64,000 nucleotides of DNA from Paenibacillus silvae. GTDB lineage: Bacteria > Bacillota > Bacilli > Paenibacillales > Paenibacillaceae. Location of the stretch: NCBI RefSeq assembly GCF_014639235.1, contig NZ_BMFU01000002.1, forward strand, positions 372,001-436,000, read 5' to 3'. The first letter of the stretch is position 1. Each line of letters opens with the position of its first letter. A program made the translations under genes and the position numbers. Shown here in pieces: positions 16,568 to 24,634 of the stretch. The notes under the pieces were generated by a model. The model saw nothing but the letters and a program-made list of their open reading frames with translations. It had not been told where the DNA came from and did not search any database.

Positions 16568-17482
16568 TCACAAGCGAGGATCGTGGCTAAAATTAACGAC
16601 CACATGCTCATTCGGATTGTAAACCTCAAACTCATAGCCTTTTGCTTTCAGCAGCTTTAAAATCTGTGGTAGAGCCTCTACAGTCTGTTTCCGTTCATGC
16701 ATCAGAATAACTTCTATATCTCGGTGTACGCCTCTTTGTATCCGGGATATAATTTTATTGGGCTGGCCGGGAAGGTCCCAGTCAAGTGAGTCCGTAGTCC
16801 AGTCCCACATTTTAAACCCTGCTGCCGCGATATCCCCTCTAAAGGCCTCACCAATCTGCGGGCTACTTCCATAAGGCGCTCGTATCAAATGTGGCGTATA
16901 TCCAATCAATGCCTCGACCTTTTTTTGTACTTCTTTAAACTCATTCAAAAATTTGTCAGAGCCTCCGCTCTTATATAACTTTTTATAACTATGTGTCATA
17001 CTATGCAGCCCGGGATAATTGCCTTCGTTCACCAAACGCTTCACCGCTTCCGGGTAGTAATCCAGATTCTCTCCAACCATAAAAAAAGTAGCTTTAGCAT
17101 CATACTGGTTCATAATGTCCAGCAACTGCCCCGTGTATTTGCTAGGGCCGTCATCAAAGGTAATATATGCGACTTTCCTCACTTGGCCTAAAAATCTCGT
17201 TGGTTGTTCTTTTACGTTTGGCGATTCCTGAATGAGCCCTAATTGAGCAGGCTGTTGAATAACAGAAATGGGTGGAGGTGCTACCATCGTCTTTATCCAA
17301 TGTGCCATACCGCTGAATGAGTATGTAATCCCCATAACAAGGAGAATCAAACCCATAAGCACCAAACTAAACTTTCCATAACGAATTTCCCTACTTCGTT
17401 TGCGACTTCCACCGCGAATTGCACTTCCGTACACTTTTGTTGATTCATGATGTAATTTCAAAGCCTTTCCACTTCCTATCAT
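16568..17482 (-). CDS. membrane-anchored polysaccharide (peptidoglycan) deacetylase
   Basis: 304 residues: cytoplasmic basic N-terminus, one membrane helix (FSLVLMGLILLVMGITYSF, about 38-58), linker, then an extracellular NodB domain. All NodB motifs are present: ITFDDGPS (motif 1, catalytic Asp), HSMTHS (motif 2, metal His), RAPYGSS (motif 3), WDWTTDSLDWD (motif 4) and ILMHE (motif 5). Such enzymes N-deacetylate GlcNAc in peptidoglycan and raise lysozyme resistance. Its 5' leader is nearly identical to that of the ECF sigma gene at 20161, which points to control by that sigma factor. Confidence 0.9.
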   Translation of the reverse strand: MIGSGKALKLHHESTKVYGSAIRGGSRKRSREIRYGKFSLVLMGLILLVMGITYSFSGMAHWIKTMVAPPPISVIQQPAQLGLIQESPNVKEQPTRFLGQVRKVAYITFDDGPSKYTGQLLDIMNQYDAKATFFMVGENLDYYPEAVKRLVNEGNYPGLHSMTHSYKKLYKSGGSDKFLNEFKEVQKKVEALIGYTPHLIRAPYGSSPQIGEAFRGDIAAAGFKMWDWTTDSLDWDLPGQPNKIISRIQRGVHRDIEVILMHERKQTVEALPQILKLLKAKGYEFEVYNPNEHVVVNFSHDPRL

Positions 17483-17588
17483 CTCATTTAATTAGAAAAT
17501 CCTTTGAGTCCGTGCGGGTAACCTTCAATTGCACTTGCCTTACGGAAGCAAGACGGGCGAGTTGTTCGAAAAGTTTGATTTGCAATAA
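17483..17588 (-). repeat. duplicated 5' leader/promoter, copy 1 (deacetylase)
   Basis: 88 bases (17501-17588) match 20175-20262 with about seven differences, and similarity continues to the ATG position. In minus-strand sense it contains AACAAC, a 16-base spacer and CGTA (17541-17566), the layout of an ECF promoter (AAC at -35, CGTA at -10), followed by a CAAAGG ribosome binding site. Confidence 0.85.
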
Positions 17589-17640
17589 GAAATTTCAGCT
17601 ATTGTGATTGGGTGGGCTAATTAAGCCGAGAAACAAGAAT

Positions 17641-17677
17641 AAAGGCCACAGGCGCAAATGATTGCGGGCGGCCTTTT
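17641..17677 (-). terminator. terminator of the sigma/anti-sigma operon
   Basis: AAAGGCC / GGCCTTT outer stem with CGCAA / TTGCG inner stem, between the DUF3298 gene and the deacetylase leader. Confidence 0.65.
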
Positions 17678-17726
17678 GCTATAATCGAACATGAGGGCGT
17701 GCAGAAAATGAGAAAAGTGTGCTTTT

Positions 17727-18656
17727 TTAATTTTCTGCGTGGGAGATCGTAATCTGACCTTGCTTGTCTTGGATGGACTTCAAATTCAGCTGGCGCAGTA
17801 CGCTGGCTAAAGGCACCATTTGCTTGCCGTTTTTGCCGATGTAATGCTGGCTGGAAGGAATGATCGATTGTACTGCTCCGTGTACGTCTTTATGGTCCGG
17901 GAGCTTCACGGCAAATTCCGGCGTGCCGGTTGATCCCGGAGCGATGCTGTATTTTTGGAACACGATATATGCATGCCCGCCCTTCACGTAAAAGCTTTGC
18001 TCGGGATGTACGCCCTGAAACCCGTTCTCTCCTTTATAATAGAGCTCTTGGTCTGCAGCGATTTCGGATTTAATATGCTTATCCAGAATAGACGTGTACT
18101 TACTGCCGAACAGGTCTTCAAGCGTGATGCGCTTCGCCTCGGCTTCATTTGTGAAGTTGTACGTGTCTACAAGTGTCTCAGGATTGTTCATGCCTGTTCC
18201 CTCCGTGGTGATTTTAAGGGACACCAGGCCGTTATCCGAGCCGTTAGATGTCAGCTCATATTGGATCAACAGCTGGTAGGGATGCATGGTGTAGCCATTC
18301 TTTTTGGCCAAGGCGGCTGCTTCGACGGCAGCCTTTTCCCATTTTGCAAGATCCTTGGAGGCATGGGATTCAATGATATCGTTCAGCTGATCCTGATATT
18401 TGGTATCTGCGAGTCCTTGGAATACGGGAATGGTGATATCTGCCTTCAGCCATTTCTCAGATGAATGAAGTTTCTTGCTTGTAACCATCTTAGTGGTAAG
18501 AGCGGGATCCATAATCTGTCCGCTGCCGGAAGCTGACTGGACCTGTGCATGGACCTGTGCGGCAGAGAGCCCGGAAGCGGATACCATCAAAATGCTTGCC
18601 ATGCCGGCGACAGCCAAGGTTTTGGTCCATTTTGTTGTATATTGCATCGTTTTCAT
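17727..18656 (-). CDS. secreted DUF4163/DUF3298 protein (RsiV ectodomain-like)
   Basis: 309 residues with a signal peptide (KTLAVAGMASILMVSASGLSA). The ectodomain has ADITIPVFQGLADTKYQDQLNDII (DUF4163-like) and ITLEDLFGSKYTSILDKHI with YIVFQKYSIAPGSTGTPEF (DUF3298); the C-terminal VPLASVLRQLNL resembles a copper-amine-oxidase-N repeat. DUF3298 is the lysozyme-binding fold of RsiV, so this may be a soluble decoy or cofactor for the stress response (inference). Third gene after the sigma and anti-sigma genes; AGGAGGAAAT precedes the ATG. Confidence 0.85.
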   Translation of the reverse strand: MKTMQYTTKWTKTLAVAGMASILMVSASGLSAAQVHAQVQSASGSGQIMDPALTTKMVTSKKLHSSEKWLKADITIPVFQGLADTKYQDQLNDIIESHASKDLAKWEKAAVEAAALAKKNGYTMHPYQLLIQYELTSNGSDNGLVSLKITTEGTGMNNPETLVDTYNFTNEAEAKRITLEDLFGSKYTSILDKHIKSEIAADQELYYKGENGFQGVHPEQSFYVKGGHAYIVFQKYSIAPGSTGTPEFAVKLPDHKDVHGAVQSIIPSSQHYIGKNGKQMVPLASVLRQLNLKSIQDKQGQITISHAEN

Positions 18657-18764
18657 TGTAATTTCCTCCTAATGATTAATAAATATTTAGTCGTATGTGG
18701 TTGATCTACCAAGTGCGCCCCCGCACAGTGCATCAAGGAGCGATTGTACGGAGCTAAACGGCTC

Positions 18765-19649
18765 TTATTGGATATACTCGTTGCTGACGAGCAAGTCCTG
18801 GATCGCCTCCGTCGGAATCGTAAACTCGACAACGCCCATGGAGCCAGGCGCTACGTCATATTCATTGAAGCTGATGACCAGCTTGCCGTCCTGATTAATG
18901 TAGAAATTCTGGTCCTTCGCGATGCTGCGGAACAGTTGCTCCTTCGGCATCTCCGGCTTGATCCCCGGCTGCTCAACCCAGTAAACCTTGCTCGGGTCGT
19001 CCTTCATCTGCTGACGCATTTGCTCTTTAATATTGTCGCTGATCACTTGGATATAGCGCTCATTGCTGAAGAGGCTCGGTAGTGTGATGACGATTTGGTT
19101 GACTTTATCGATCGTATCGTATTTGCGGGATTCGGCAGAGGATCCGGCTGATTCGACGACATAACGAGAAAGGGTCAACAGCCGATCCGTATCGGTGACG
19201 ACTTCATAGCCGCTTTCCAGCCCGAGATGCCATTCCCCACCTTTTTCCAGCTGGGCTACTTCATCCTTGAAGCCCTCGTACAGCTTCTTGTTTTCCTCCA
19301 AATATTTGGTATTTAGGGAGTGTTCCAGTTCAGGATTGCCAGTGCCGGCAATGCCGGGCGTTTTAAGATTTACATCAGTGTTTTCGTTCTGTTCGGTATA
19401 TTCCCGGATGGTGATCACCTTGACAATCTGCCCGAGCACCGGCACTTCAGACAGTGCCTTGGCGAAGGCAGGGCTGGTATTTACGCCGACAGACAGTAGG
19501 ATACAAGCAGCAGCAGCGCTTACGAGCCAGGGCATGGCCTTTATTTTTGTTCGCCGGGAGGCGATCGTTCTGTTCACCATCTCATTTAATTCATCGGGAA
19601 TAGGAATGGACTCATACTCCCGCCTCATCCTATTCAGCTTGTCACTCAT
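18765..19649 (-). CDS. RsiV-like transmembrane anti-sigma factor with DUF3298 sensor domain
   Basis: 294 residues. A short cytoplasmic N-terminus (about 1-40) should bind sigma; a membrane helix PWLVSAAAACILLSVGV follows; then an extracellular DUF3298 domain with EYDVAPGSMGVVEFTIP. Just after the helix, SPAFAKALSE offers A-x-A signal-peptidase sites, where RsiV is cut once lysozyme is bound. Its ATG overlaps the sigma stop by one base (TAATG), giving translational coupling. Inferred function: holds the sigma factor inactive until envelope attack. Confidence 0.88.
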   Translation of the reverse strand: MSDKLNRMRREYESIPIPDELNEMVNRTIASRRTKIKAMPWLVSAAAACILLSVGVNTSPAFAKALSEVPVLGQIVKVITIREYTEQNENTDVNLKTPGIAGTGNPELEHSLNTKYLEENKKLYEGFKDEVAQLEKGGEWHLGLESGYEVVTDTDRLLTLSRYVVESAGSSAESRKYDTIDKVNQIVITLPSLFSNERYIQVISDNIKEQMRQQMKDDPSKVYWVEQPGIKPEMPKEQLFRSIAKDQNFYINQDGKLVISFNEYDVAPGSMGVVEFTIPTEAIQDLLVSNEYIQ

Positions 19650-20161
19650 TATCGTTTCTCCTCCTCTTGATCTTCCTCGCTCATGTTCACTCGAAGCTTC
19701 TGCAGTCCTTGATAGAGCCTTGTTTTCACGGTATTGAGATTCTCGTTAAGCACTTCAGCTATTTCTTCGATCTTCATATCTTCAAAAAAGCGGAGAATAA
19801 TCAAGATCCGGTATTTGTCAGGCAGCTCATTCAGTGATCTTGCCAGATCCAGATCAGTATAATGGTCTTGGCTGCTTGGAAGCACAACCTCCAGTTTTTC
19901 TTCGTCCATGAGCTGGACTTTTTTCTGTTTTCGTATGAAATCCAGTGACGTTGTCACGATGATGCGAAAAAACCAGCTTTTTAATGAACCCGTATTCTTC
20001 AGGTTTTCGATGGACATGAACGCTTTGTGGATGACATCCTGTACGATGTCGAGAGCATCCTCTTTGTTGCGGACATAGCTGTAAGCTAGTCGATACGCCC
20101 TTTCCTGGTTTTCGGTGATGCATTGGATGAGAAGCTTTTCCAGCTTCCGGCCGACTTTCAT
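19649..20161 (-). CDS. ECF RNA polymerase sigma factor (SigV-like)
   Basis: 170 residues. Region 2 has AYRLAYSYVRNKEDALDIVQDVIHKAF and SLKSWFFRIIVTTSLDFIRK; region 4 has LPDKYRILIILRFFEDMKIEEIAEVL and NTVKTRLYQGLQKLR. It directs transcription of envelope-stress genes. Heads a three-gene operon with the RsiV-like anti-sigma and a secreted DUF3298 protein. The promoter in its own leader matches that of the deacetylase gene, suggesting autoregulation. Confidence 0.93.
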   Translation of the reverse strand: MKVGRKLEKLLIQCITENQERAYRLAYSYVRNKEDALDIVQDVIHKAFMSIENLKNTGSLKSWFFRIIVTTSLDFIRKQKKVQLMDEEKLEVVLPSSQDHYTDLDLARSLNELPDKYRILIILRFFEDMKIEEIAEVLNENLNTVKTRLYQGLQKLRVNMSEEDQEEEKR

Positions 20162-20262
20162 TTAATGAGACACTCCTTTGGGCCCGCGCGGGTAACCATC
20201 AATTGCAATTGCCTTACGGAAGCAAGACGGGCGAGTTGTTCAAAAAGTTTGATTTGTAATAA
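20162..20262 (-). repeat. duplicated 5' leader/promoter, copy 2 (sigma factor)
   Basis: Partner of 17483-17588. ECF-type promoter AACAAC-N16-CGTA at 20215-20240 (minus strand), about 50 bases before the sigma ATG; the ribosome binding site AAAGGAG lies in the shared part. Confidence 0.85.
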
Positions 20263-20323
20263 AAAAATTCTGTCGTTGTGATCTAGCTACGATTTGGCGG
20301 GTCAATCAAGCCACGAAAAATTA

Positions 20324-20349
20324 AAAGACCCCAGCTTCACCGGGGTCTA
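20324..20349. terminator. hairpin upstream of sigma operon
   Basis: AGACCCC AGCTTCAC CGGGGTCT with flanking A/T runs isolates the sigma promoter from upstream transcription. Confidence 0.7.
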
Positions 20350-20464
20350 TTCACTGTCATATTTTCGGATATGTAAAGCAGAATTATGCCCGCCAAACTC
20401 AAACGAACTTTTGTAGCCAAAAAACATTAACCCGTTGGGACTAAATCACCTAAGTACCAATAAG

Positions 20465-20578
20465 ATATCCATCTAATCAGTAATGGGAATAAGTTCTTGT
20501 TCTTAGCTTGGGACAAGAACTTTACTGAAAAATAATAAAAAGCAGCTGATCATATTAATCAGCCGCCTTTGTGTATTA
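20465..20578. repeat. dispersed intergenic repeat copy plus terminator
   Basis: GATATCCATCTAATCAG, GGGAATAAGTTCTTGT and GGGACAAGAACTTTAC match the family at 3424-3582. The hairpin is here replaced by AAAGCAGCTGAT / ATCAGCCGCCTTT, which can terminate the monooxygenase gene. Confidence 0.65.
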
Positions 20579-20593
20579 TTGCGCTATCGTTAG

Positions 20594-20914
20594 TTAAGTT
20601 AGTAATGTCAGTCTACTACCCCATTCACCGACTGGTTCAAGCCAGCTTACGATTCGATCATCAATAAGTTTAGTAAGAGAATCTTCATACTCAGCACGAT
20701 AAGGTTTGTTTAGCTCGTGTTGAATCCAGCTTTCTTTTGTACCCCGCCAGATCTCATAGATGACAAGATCATCGGAGACAATAGCACTGACAAAGGAAGG
20801 TTCACTTTTGAAGTTGCTAATCATTGAAAATAGGCTTTCGCGGAATGAATCTTTCTTACCAGGCTTTATTTTAAAACGAATATTAAGAATTATTTGATTG
20901 TTGTTTGTTGACAT
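20594..20914 (-). CDS. putative quinol/antibiotic-biosynthesis monooxygenase (ABM domain)
   Basis: 106 residues forming one ABM ferredoxin-like fold, as in YgiN: LNIRFKIKPGKKDSFRESLFSMI, SFVSAIVSDD, LVIYEIWRGTKESWIQHELNKPY. These small dimeric proteins oxidise quinols or aromatic compounds without cofactor; the substrate is unknown. ATG at 20914 has AAAAGGAG ten bases upstream; an in-frame GTG three bases earlier is possible. Preceded by an HxlR regulator in the same direction, which probably controls it. Confidence 0.8.
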   Translation of the reverse strand: MSTNNNQIILNIRFKIKPGKKDSFRESLFSMISNFKSEPSFVSAIVSDDLVIYEIWRGTKESWIQHELNKPYRAEYEDSLTKLIDDRIVSWLEPVGEWGSRLTLLT

Positions 20915-20988
20915 CACTAAACACTCCTTTTATTAATTTTCTTCCTGGTCACAAGTTTATTATGTACTATGTATTAATATTGAACCAG

Positions 20989-21024
20989 TACGTACTTTTA
21001 GGTTATATAGTAACTTAAAAGTAA
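20989..21024. promoter_or_regulatory. possible HxlR operator upstream of the monooxygenase
   Basis: TACTTTTA and TAAAAGTA form an 8-bp inverted repeat with a 19-base spacer, 75-110 bases upstream of the start. Position fits an operator, but the region is AT-rich and the site may be chance. Confidence 0.3.
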
Positions 21025-21086
21025 TAATTGTGATGAAGTACAGAAAAAAAATAAAATTATTTTATTCTATATTTAATCTCCGATAT

Positions 21087-21431
21087 TTATCCTTGTTTAA
21101 TTGTCTTCTCTGCATAATCCTGCCCCCAATCACAAAGAGCTCGCAAAGTAGGTTCAAGTGACATACCTATTTCTGTTATTGCATATTCCACTTTTGGTGG
21201 TACCTGATTATACATTTTTCTTTTAATCAAATTATTACTCTCCAACTCCCTCAACGACTGTACTAACATTTTCTGTGAAATTGATGGTATGAGCCTTTTC
21301 AATTCACCGGTCCGTTTAGGTCCTTTTATTAAGTAATACAGAATAAGCGGTCTCCACTTTCCGCCAATGACATCTAACGTAATTTCCAGATCACAGTAAA
21401 CCGTTTTCAATTGAGAAACACCATCTCTCAT
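21087..21431 (-). CDS. HxlR-family winged-helix transcriptional regulator
   Basis: 114 residues, a typical HxlR protein: TLDVIGGKWRPLILYYLIKGPKRTGELKRLI (family signature GGKW), SISQKMLVQSLRELESNNLIKRK (recognition helix and wing) and EYAITEIGMSLEPTL. An N-terminal Cys (VYCDLE) is where HodR/YodB-type members sense quinones or aldehydes. Probable regulator of the downstream monooxygenase gene. Confidence 0.9.
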   Translation of the reverse strand: MRDGVSQLKTVYCDLEITLDVIGGKWRPLILYYLIKGPKRTGELKRLIPSISQKMLVQSLRELESNNLIKRKMYNQVPPKVEYAITEIGMSLEPTLRALCDWGQDYAEKTIKQG

Positions 21432-21742
21432 TTAATTTCCATTATTATAGTACAATTCTGGTGGACAAGCATGGTTATTCTCGTTTTGCAAGAGACTCCT
21501 TATAAATTTTGCTGCGTAATGAAGTTTTAACTACATATATTGAATTTATTGATAATAAATAAACCCTCCAATAACATCGAATGAATTCGAATCCTTAATT
21601 TGTAAGACCGTTATTCGTTATGTTGATCTGATTTATGTTTGAGTGGCGTATCTGATTCTCCTATCAAAAAAGCAGCCCCGTCAGGAGCTGCCTCATGTTA
21701 TGCCTTATCTTGTAATCTTATCTGTTTCCCTAACCCGTCAGC

Positions 21743-22741
21743 TTAATCGGCATCCGGATAAGGATTGATCTTCTGAATTGTTCCATCTTCGTTGTATTTC
21801 AGCTCGGAATATTTAACGCAGCGCTTGTGGTTGACGCCTTCCGACAGGGAGCTGTCATGATAGAACAGATACCACTTGTCTTCAACTTGCACAATGGAGT
21901 GGTGTGTTGTCCAGCCGATAACTGGAGAGAGAATCTCTCCCTTGAATGTGAATGGTCCCATCGGGTTCTTGCCGATCGCATATACGAGCTTATGTGTGGT
22001 TCCTGTAGAGTAGGACAGGTAATAATAGCCGTTATATTTATGCACCCATGGGCCTTCAAAATATCTCCGGTCCTCATCCCCGGCCAGAATCGGATTCCCG
22101 TCTTCATCGACAATCGATATCTCGACAGGCTTGCCTTGGAAGGACAGCATGTCGTCGCTAAGCAGCGCAACTTGTGGACCAAGCGCCGGCTGGTCAGGAG
22201 CCGGTCCTTCTGCATCTGGCATGAAGCTGCCGGTCTGCCATTTCTCCAGCTGGCCGCCCCAGAGTCCGCCGAAATAGATGTATGACTGATTGTCGTCATC
22301 CACCAGTACTGCCGGATCGATACTGAAGCTGCCTTCCATATAATTGGGCTGCGGCGTGAACGGGCCTGCCGGAGACTCTGATGTTGCCACACCCAGACGG
22401 AAGATATCGTCATGGTCCCGTGCCGGGAAGAAGAGGTAATAGGTATTGTTCTTATAAGCTGCATCCGGTGCCCAGAGCTGCTTGGAGGCCCATGGAATAT
22501 CTCTCAGATGCAGCGCTTCACCGTGATCGACCACCGGGGAATCGAAGCTGTCCATCGAGAGAACATGATAGTCTTCCATTTTATACTGGTCACCGTTATC
22601 GTTGCTCGGCTCGTCATGATCGAGGTCATGGGACGGATAAATGTAGATCTTTCCCTCGTAGACATGGGCGGACGGGTCAGCAGTGAAGATGTGGGTTACG
22701 AGTGGCTGGTGAGGCTTAGGTATTTGTTGTTGTTGTTTCAT
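21743..22741 (-). CDS. glycoside hydrolase family 43 (beta-xylosidase/arabinofuranosidase type)
   Basis: 332 residues, complete five-bladed propeller, no signal peptide, so it acts on imported oligosaccharides in the cytoplasm. Catalytic regions: TADPSAHVYEGKIYIYPSHD (Asp base), SIDPAVLVDDDNQSYIYFGG (pKa-tuning Asp) and RRYFEGPWVHKYNGYYYLSYS (Glu acid); TTHHSIVQVEDKWYLFYHD near the end. Probably cleaves xylo- or arabino-oligosaccharides. Single gene under a well-formed cre site. Confidence 0.92.
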   Translation of the reverse strand: MKQQQQIPKPHQPLVTHIFTADPSAHVYEGKIYIYPSHDLDHDEPSNDNGDQYKMEDYHVLSMDSFDSPVVDHGEALHLRDIPWASKQLWAPDAAYKNNTYYLFFPARDHDDIFRLGVATSESPAGPFTPQPNYMEGSFSIDPAVLVDDDNQSYIYFGGLWGGQLEKWQTGSFMPDAEGPAPDQPALGPQVALLSDDMLSFQGKPVEISIVDEDGNPILAGDEDRRYFEGPWVHKYNGYYYLSYSTGTTHKLVYAIGKNPMGPFTFKGEILSPVIGWTTHHSIVQVEDKWYLFYHDSSLSEGVNHKRCVKYSELKYNEDGTIQKINPYPDAD

Positions 22742-22843
22742 AAGGCATCTCCTTTGGTATTAAAATAAGTGAATCCTTCATGAATAGCGCTCAAATATCC
22801 GGCGATTACGGTAATTCATTGAATGCATCTCCTTCTGCAATCA

Positions 22844-22860
22844 AAGCAAGCGCTTACAAT
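22844..22860 (-). promoter_or_regulatory. cre (CcpA) site upstream of GH43
   Basis: Minus strand TTGTAAGCGCTTGCTT matches WTGNAANCGNWWNCAW with one mismatch, about 105 bases upstream of the start. Confidence 0.65.
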
Positions 22861-23029
22861 ATATGTTGTAATTCTACACTCCCCGCTAGTTTTTTCCAAT
22901 ACACATACTAAAGGTCTTCCCCGAAAAAATGTACAATTCCCACCTATCGGATTACTGGAAAAATACACAAATTGCTCGCGTTTGGATTATTCGAATACTG
23001 TAAGCAGGATATAGTAATTGTAAATTCAG

Positions 23030-23116
23030 CAATCGGAAAAAGAACTTGTACCGAAACAATAAAAAAAGCCGCTGAAATAGCGACTTTAATGGGAACATGT
23101 TCTTGTCTCTCGACAG
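23030..23116. repeat. dispersed intergenic repeat copy, right half
   Basis: AAAGAACTTGTACCGA, AAAAAGCCGCTGAAATAGCGACTTT and GGGAACATGTTCTTGTC CTCGACA match 3504-3582 almost base for base. It lies downstream of sufB. The rest of the 22742-23197 gap holds the GH43 promoter region. Confidence 0.8.
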
Positions 23117-23197
23117 TGCAACTTGTTGGGCGTAAGCTGCGTAATATACCGGGCTCATGCCTTTTAATTTTGACTTGATTCGTTTGTGATGGCTTTT

Positions 23198-24595
23198 TTA
23201 ACCGATACTGCCTTCCATCTCGAATTTGATCAATCTGTTCATCTCTACTGCGTATTCCATCGGTAATTCTTTTGTGAACGGCTCAATGAAGCCCATGATA
23301 ATCATTTGAGTTGCTTCGGCCTCGGTCAATCCACGGCTCATCAAATAAAAGAGTTGATCCTCGGATACTTTAGATACCGTTGCTTCGTGCTCTAGTACAA
23401 TGTTATCGTTCATGATTTCGTTATATGGAATCGTATCGGAGGTGGACTCATTGTCGAGAATCAGTGTGTCACATTTGATGTTGGATTTCGCGCCCTCTGC
23501 CTGGCGTCCGAAGGAAGCCAAGCCACGGTACGTTACTTTACCACCATGCTTACTGATCGATTTGGATACGATTGTCGATGTTGTATCTGGAGCAAGGTGA
23601 ATCATTTTCGCGCCTGCATCCTGATGCTGGTTTTTACCTGCAACAGCGATGGACAGAACGGAACCCTTCGCTCCACGGCCTTTCAGTACAACCGCCGGAT
23701 ATTTCATCGTCAGTTTGGAACCGATGTTGCCATCGACCCATTCCATCGTTGCATTCTCTTCTGCAACCGCACGTTTGGTTACAAGGTTGTAGATGTTTGG
23801 TGCCCAGTTTTGGATCGTTGTGTAACGAACGCGGGCATTTTTCTTACAGATGATCTCAACCACTGCACTATGCAGGGAGTTCGTGCTGTAGATCGGAGCT
23901 GTACAGCCCTCTACATAGTGAACAAAGCTGTCTTCATCTGCAATGATCAGTGTACGCTCGAATTGACCCATGTTTTCAGAGTTAATCCGGAAGTATGCTT
24001 GCAGAGGCACTTCACATTTTACGCCTTTTGGAACGTAGATGAAGCTGCCACCGGACCATACTGCACTGTTCAAAGCAGCAAATTTATTGTCTGCTGGTGG
24101 AATGATGGTTGCAAAGTATTCACGCAGAATTTCCGGGTGCTCTCTAAGCGCCGTATCGGTATCCATGAAAATGACGCCTTGGTCTTCCAGTTCCTTTTGC
24201 ATATTGTGATATACAACTTCGGATTCATACTGAGCGGATACCCCTGCCAGGAATTTTTGCTCTGCTTCAGGAATACCCAGCTTGTCGAATGTTTCCTTGA
24301 TTTCGGAAGGTACCTCTTCCCATGTTTTCCCTTGCTTCTCCGAAGGACGAACATAGTATTGAATATCGTTAAAATCCAGCTCATCAAGATTGCCGCCCCA
24401 ATTAGGCATTGCCATCTTTTCGAATTGTTTCAGAGATTTCAAACGGAACTCCAGCATCCATTCCGGTTCATTCTTGATCCGGGAAATTTCGGTTACGACT
24501 TCTGCTGTCAGACCTTTCCCGGTTTGAAAGATGGACTTGTGCTCGTCGCGAAAACCATATTTGTACTCTTCCATTTCTGGTGCTTTTTTAGCCAT
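23198..24595 (-). CDS. sufB: Fe-S cluster assembly scaffold SufB
   Basis: 465 residues, full length. SufB with SufC and SufD forms the SufBC2D complex on which new Fe-S clusters are built in the cytoplasm. Conserved blocks: SGGSFIYVPKGVKCEVPLQ, YVEGCTAPIYSTNSLHSAVVEI, SFGRQAEGAKSNIKCDTLI and EHEATVSKVSEDQLFYLMSRG. Last gene of a sufC-sufD-sufB run. In B. subtilis the genes for the desulfurase SufS and the donor SufU sit between sufD and sufB; here they are missing. Confidence 0.96.
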   Translation of the reverse strand: MAKKAPEMEEYKYGFRDEHKSIFQTGKGLTAEVVTEISRIKNEPEWMLEFRLKSLKQFEKMAMPNWGGNLDELDFNDIQYYVRPSEKQGKTWEEVPSEIKETFDKLGIPEAEQKFLAGVSAQYESEVVYHNMQKELEDQGVIFMDTDTALREHPEILREYFATIIPPADNKFAALNSAVWSGGSFIYVPKGVKCEVPLQAYFRINSENMGQFERTLIIADEDSFVHYVEGCTAPIYSTNSLHSAVVEIICKKNARVRYTTIQNWAPNIYNLVTKRAVAEENATMEWVDGNIGSKLTMKYPAVVLKGRGAKGSVLSIAVAGKNQHQDAGAKMIHLAPDTTSTIVSKSISKHGGKVTYRGLASFGRQAEGAKSNIKCDTLILDNESTSDTIPYNEIMNDNIVLEHEATVSKVSEDQLFYLMSRGLTEAEATQMIIMGFIEPFTKELPMEYAVEMNRLIKFEMEGSIG

Positions 24596-24634
24596 CTTGT
24601 TCTACCTCCTAAGTCCCCTTGTGAATGGATCCGT

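Noticed and set aside
17501..20262. Composite transposon or duplication flanked by direct repeats
   Set aside because: The 88-bp repeats at both ends could suggest mobility, but each sits exactly at a promoter/leader position before a start codon and there is no transposase, so shared regulation is the simpler reading.
21799..22464. 221-codon frame on the same strand as the GH43 gene
   Set aside because: Alternative frame inside GH43, Ser/Arg-rich, no independent signals.
22972..23178. 68-codon plus-strand frame
   Set aside because: Lies across a dispersed-repeat copy and has no ribosome binding site.
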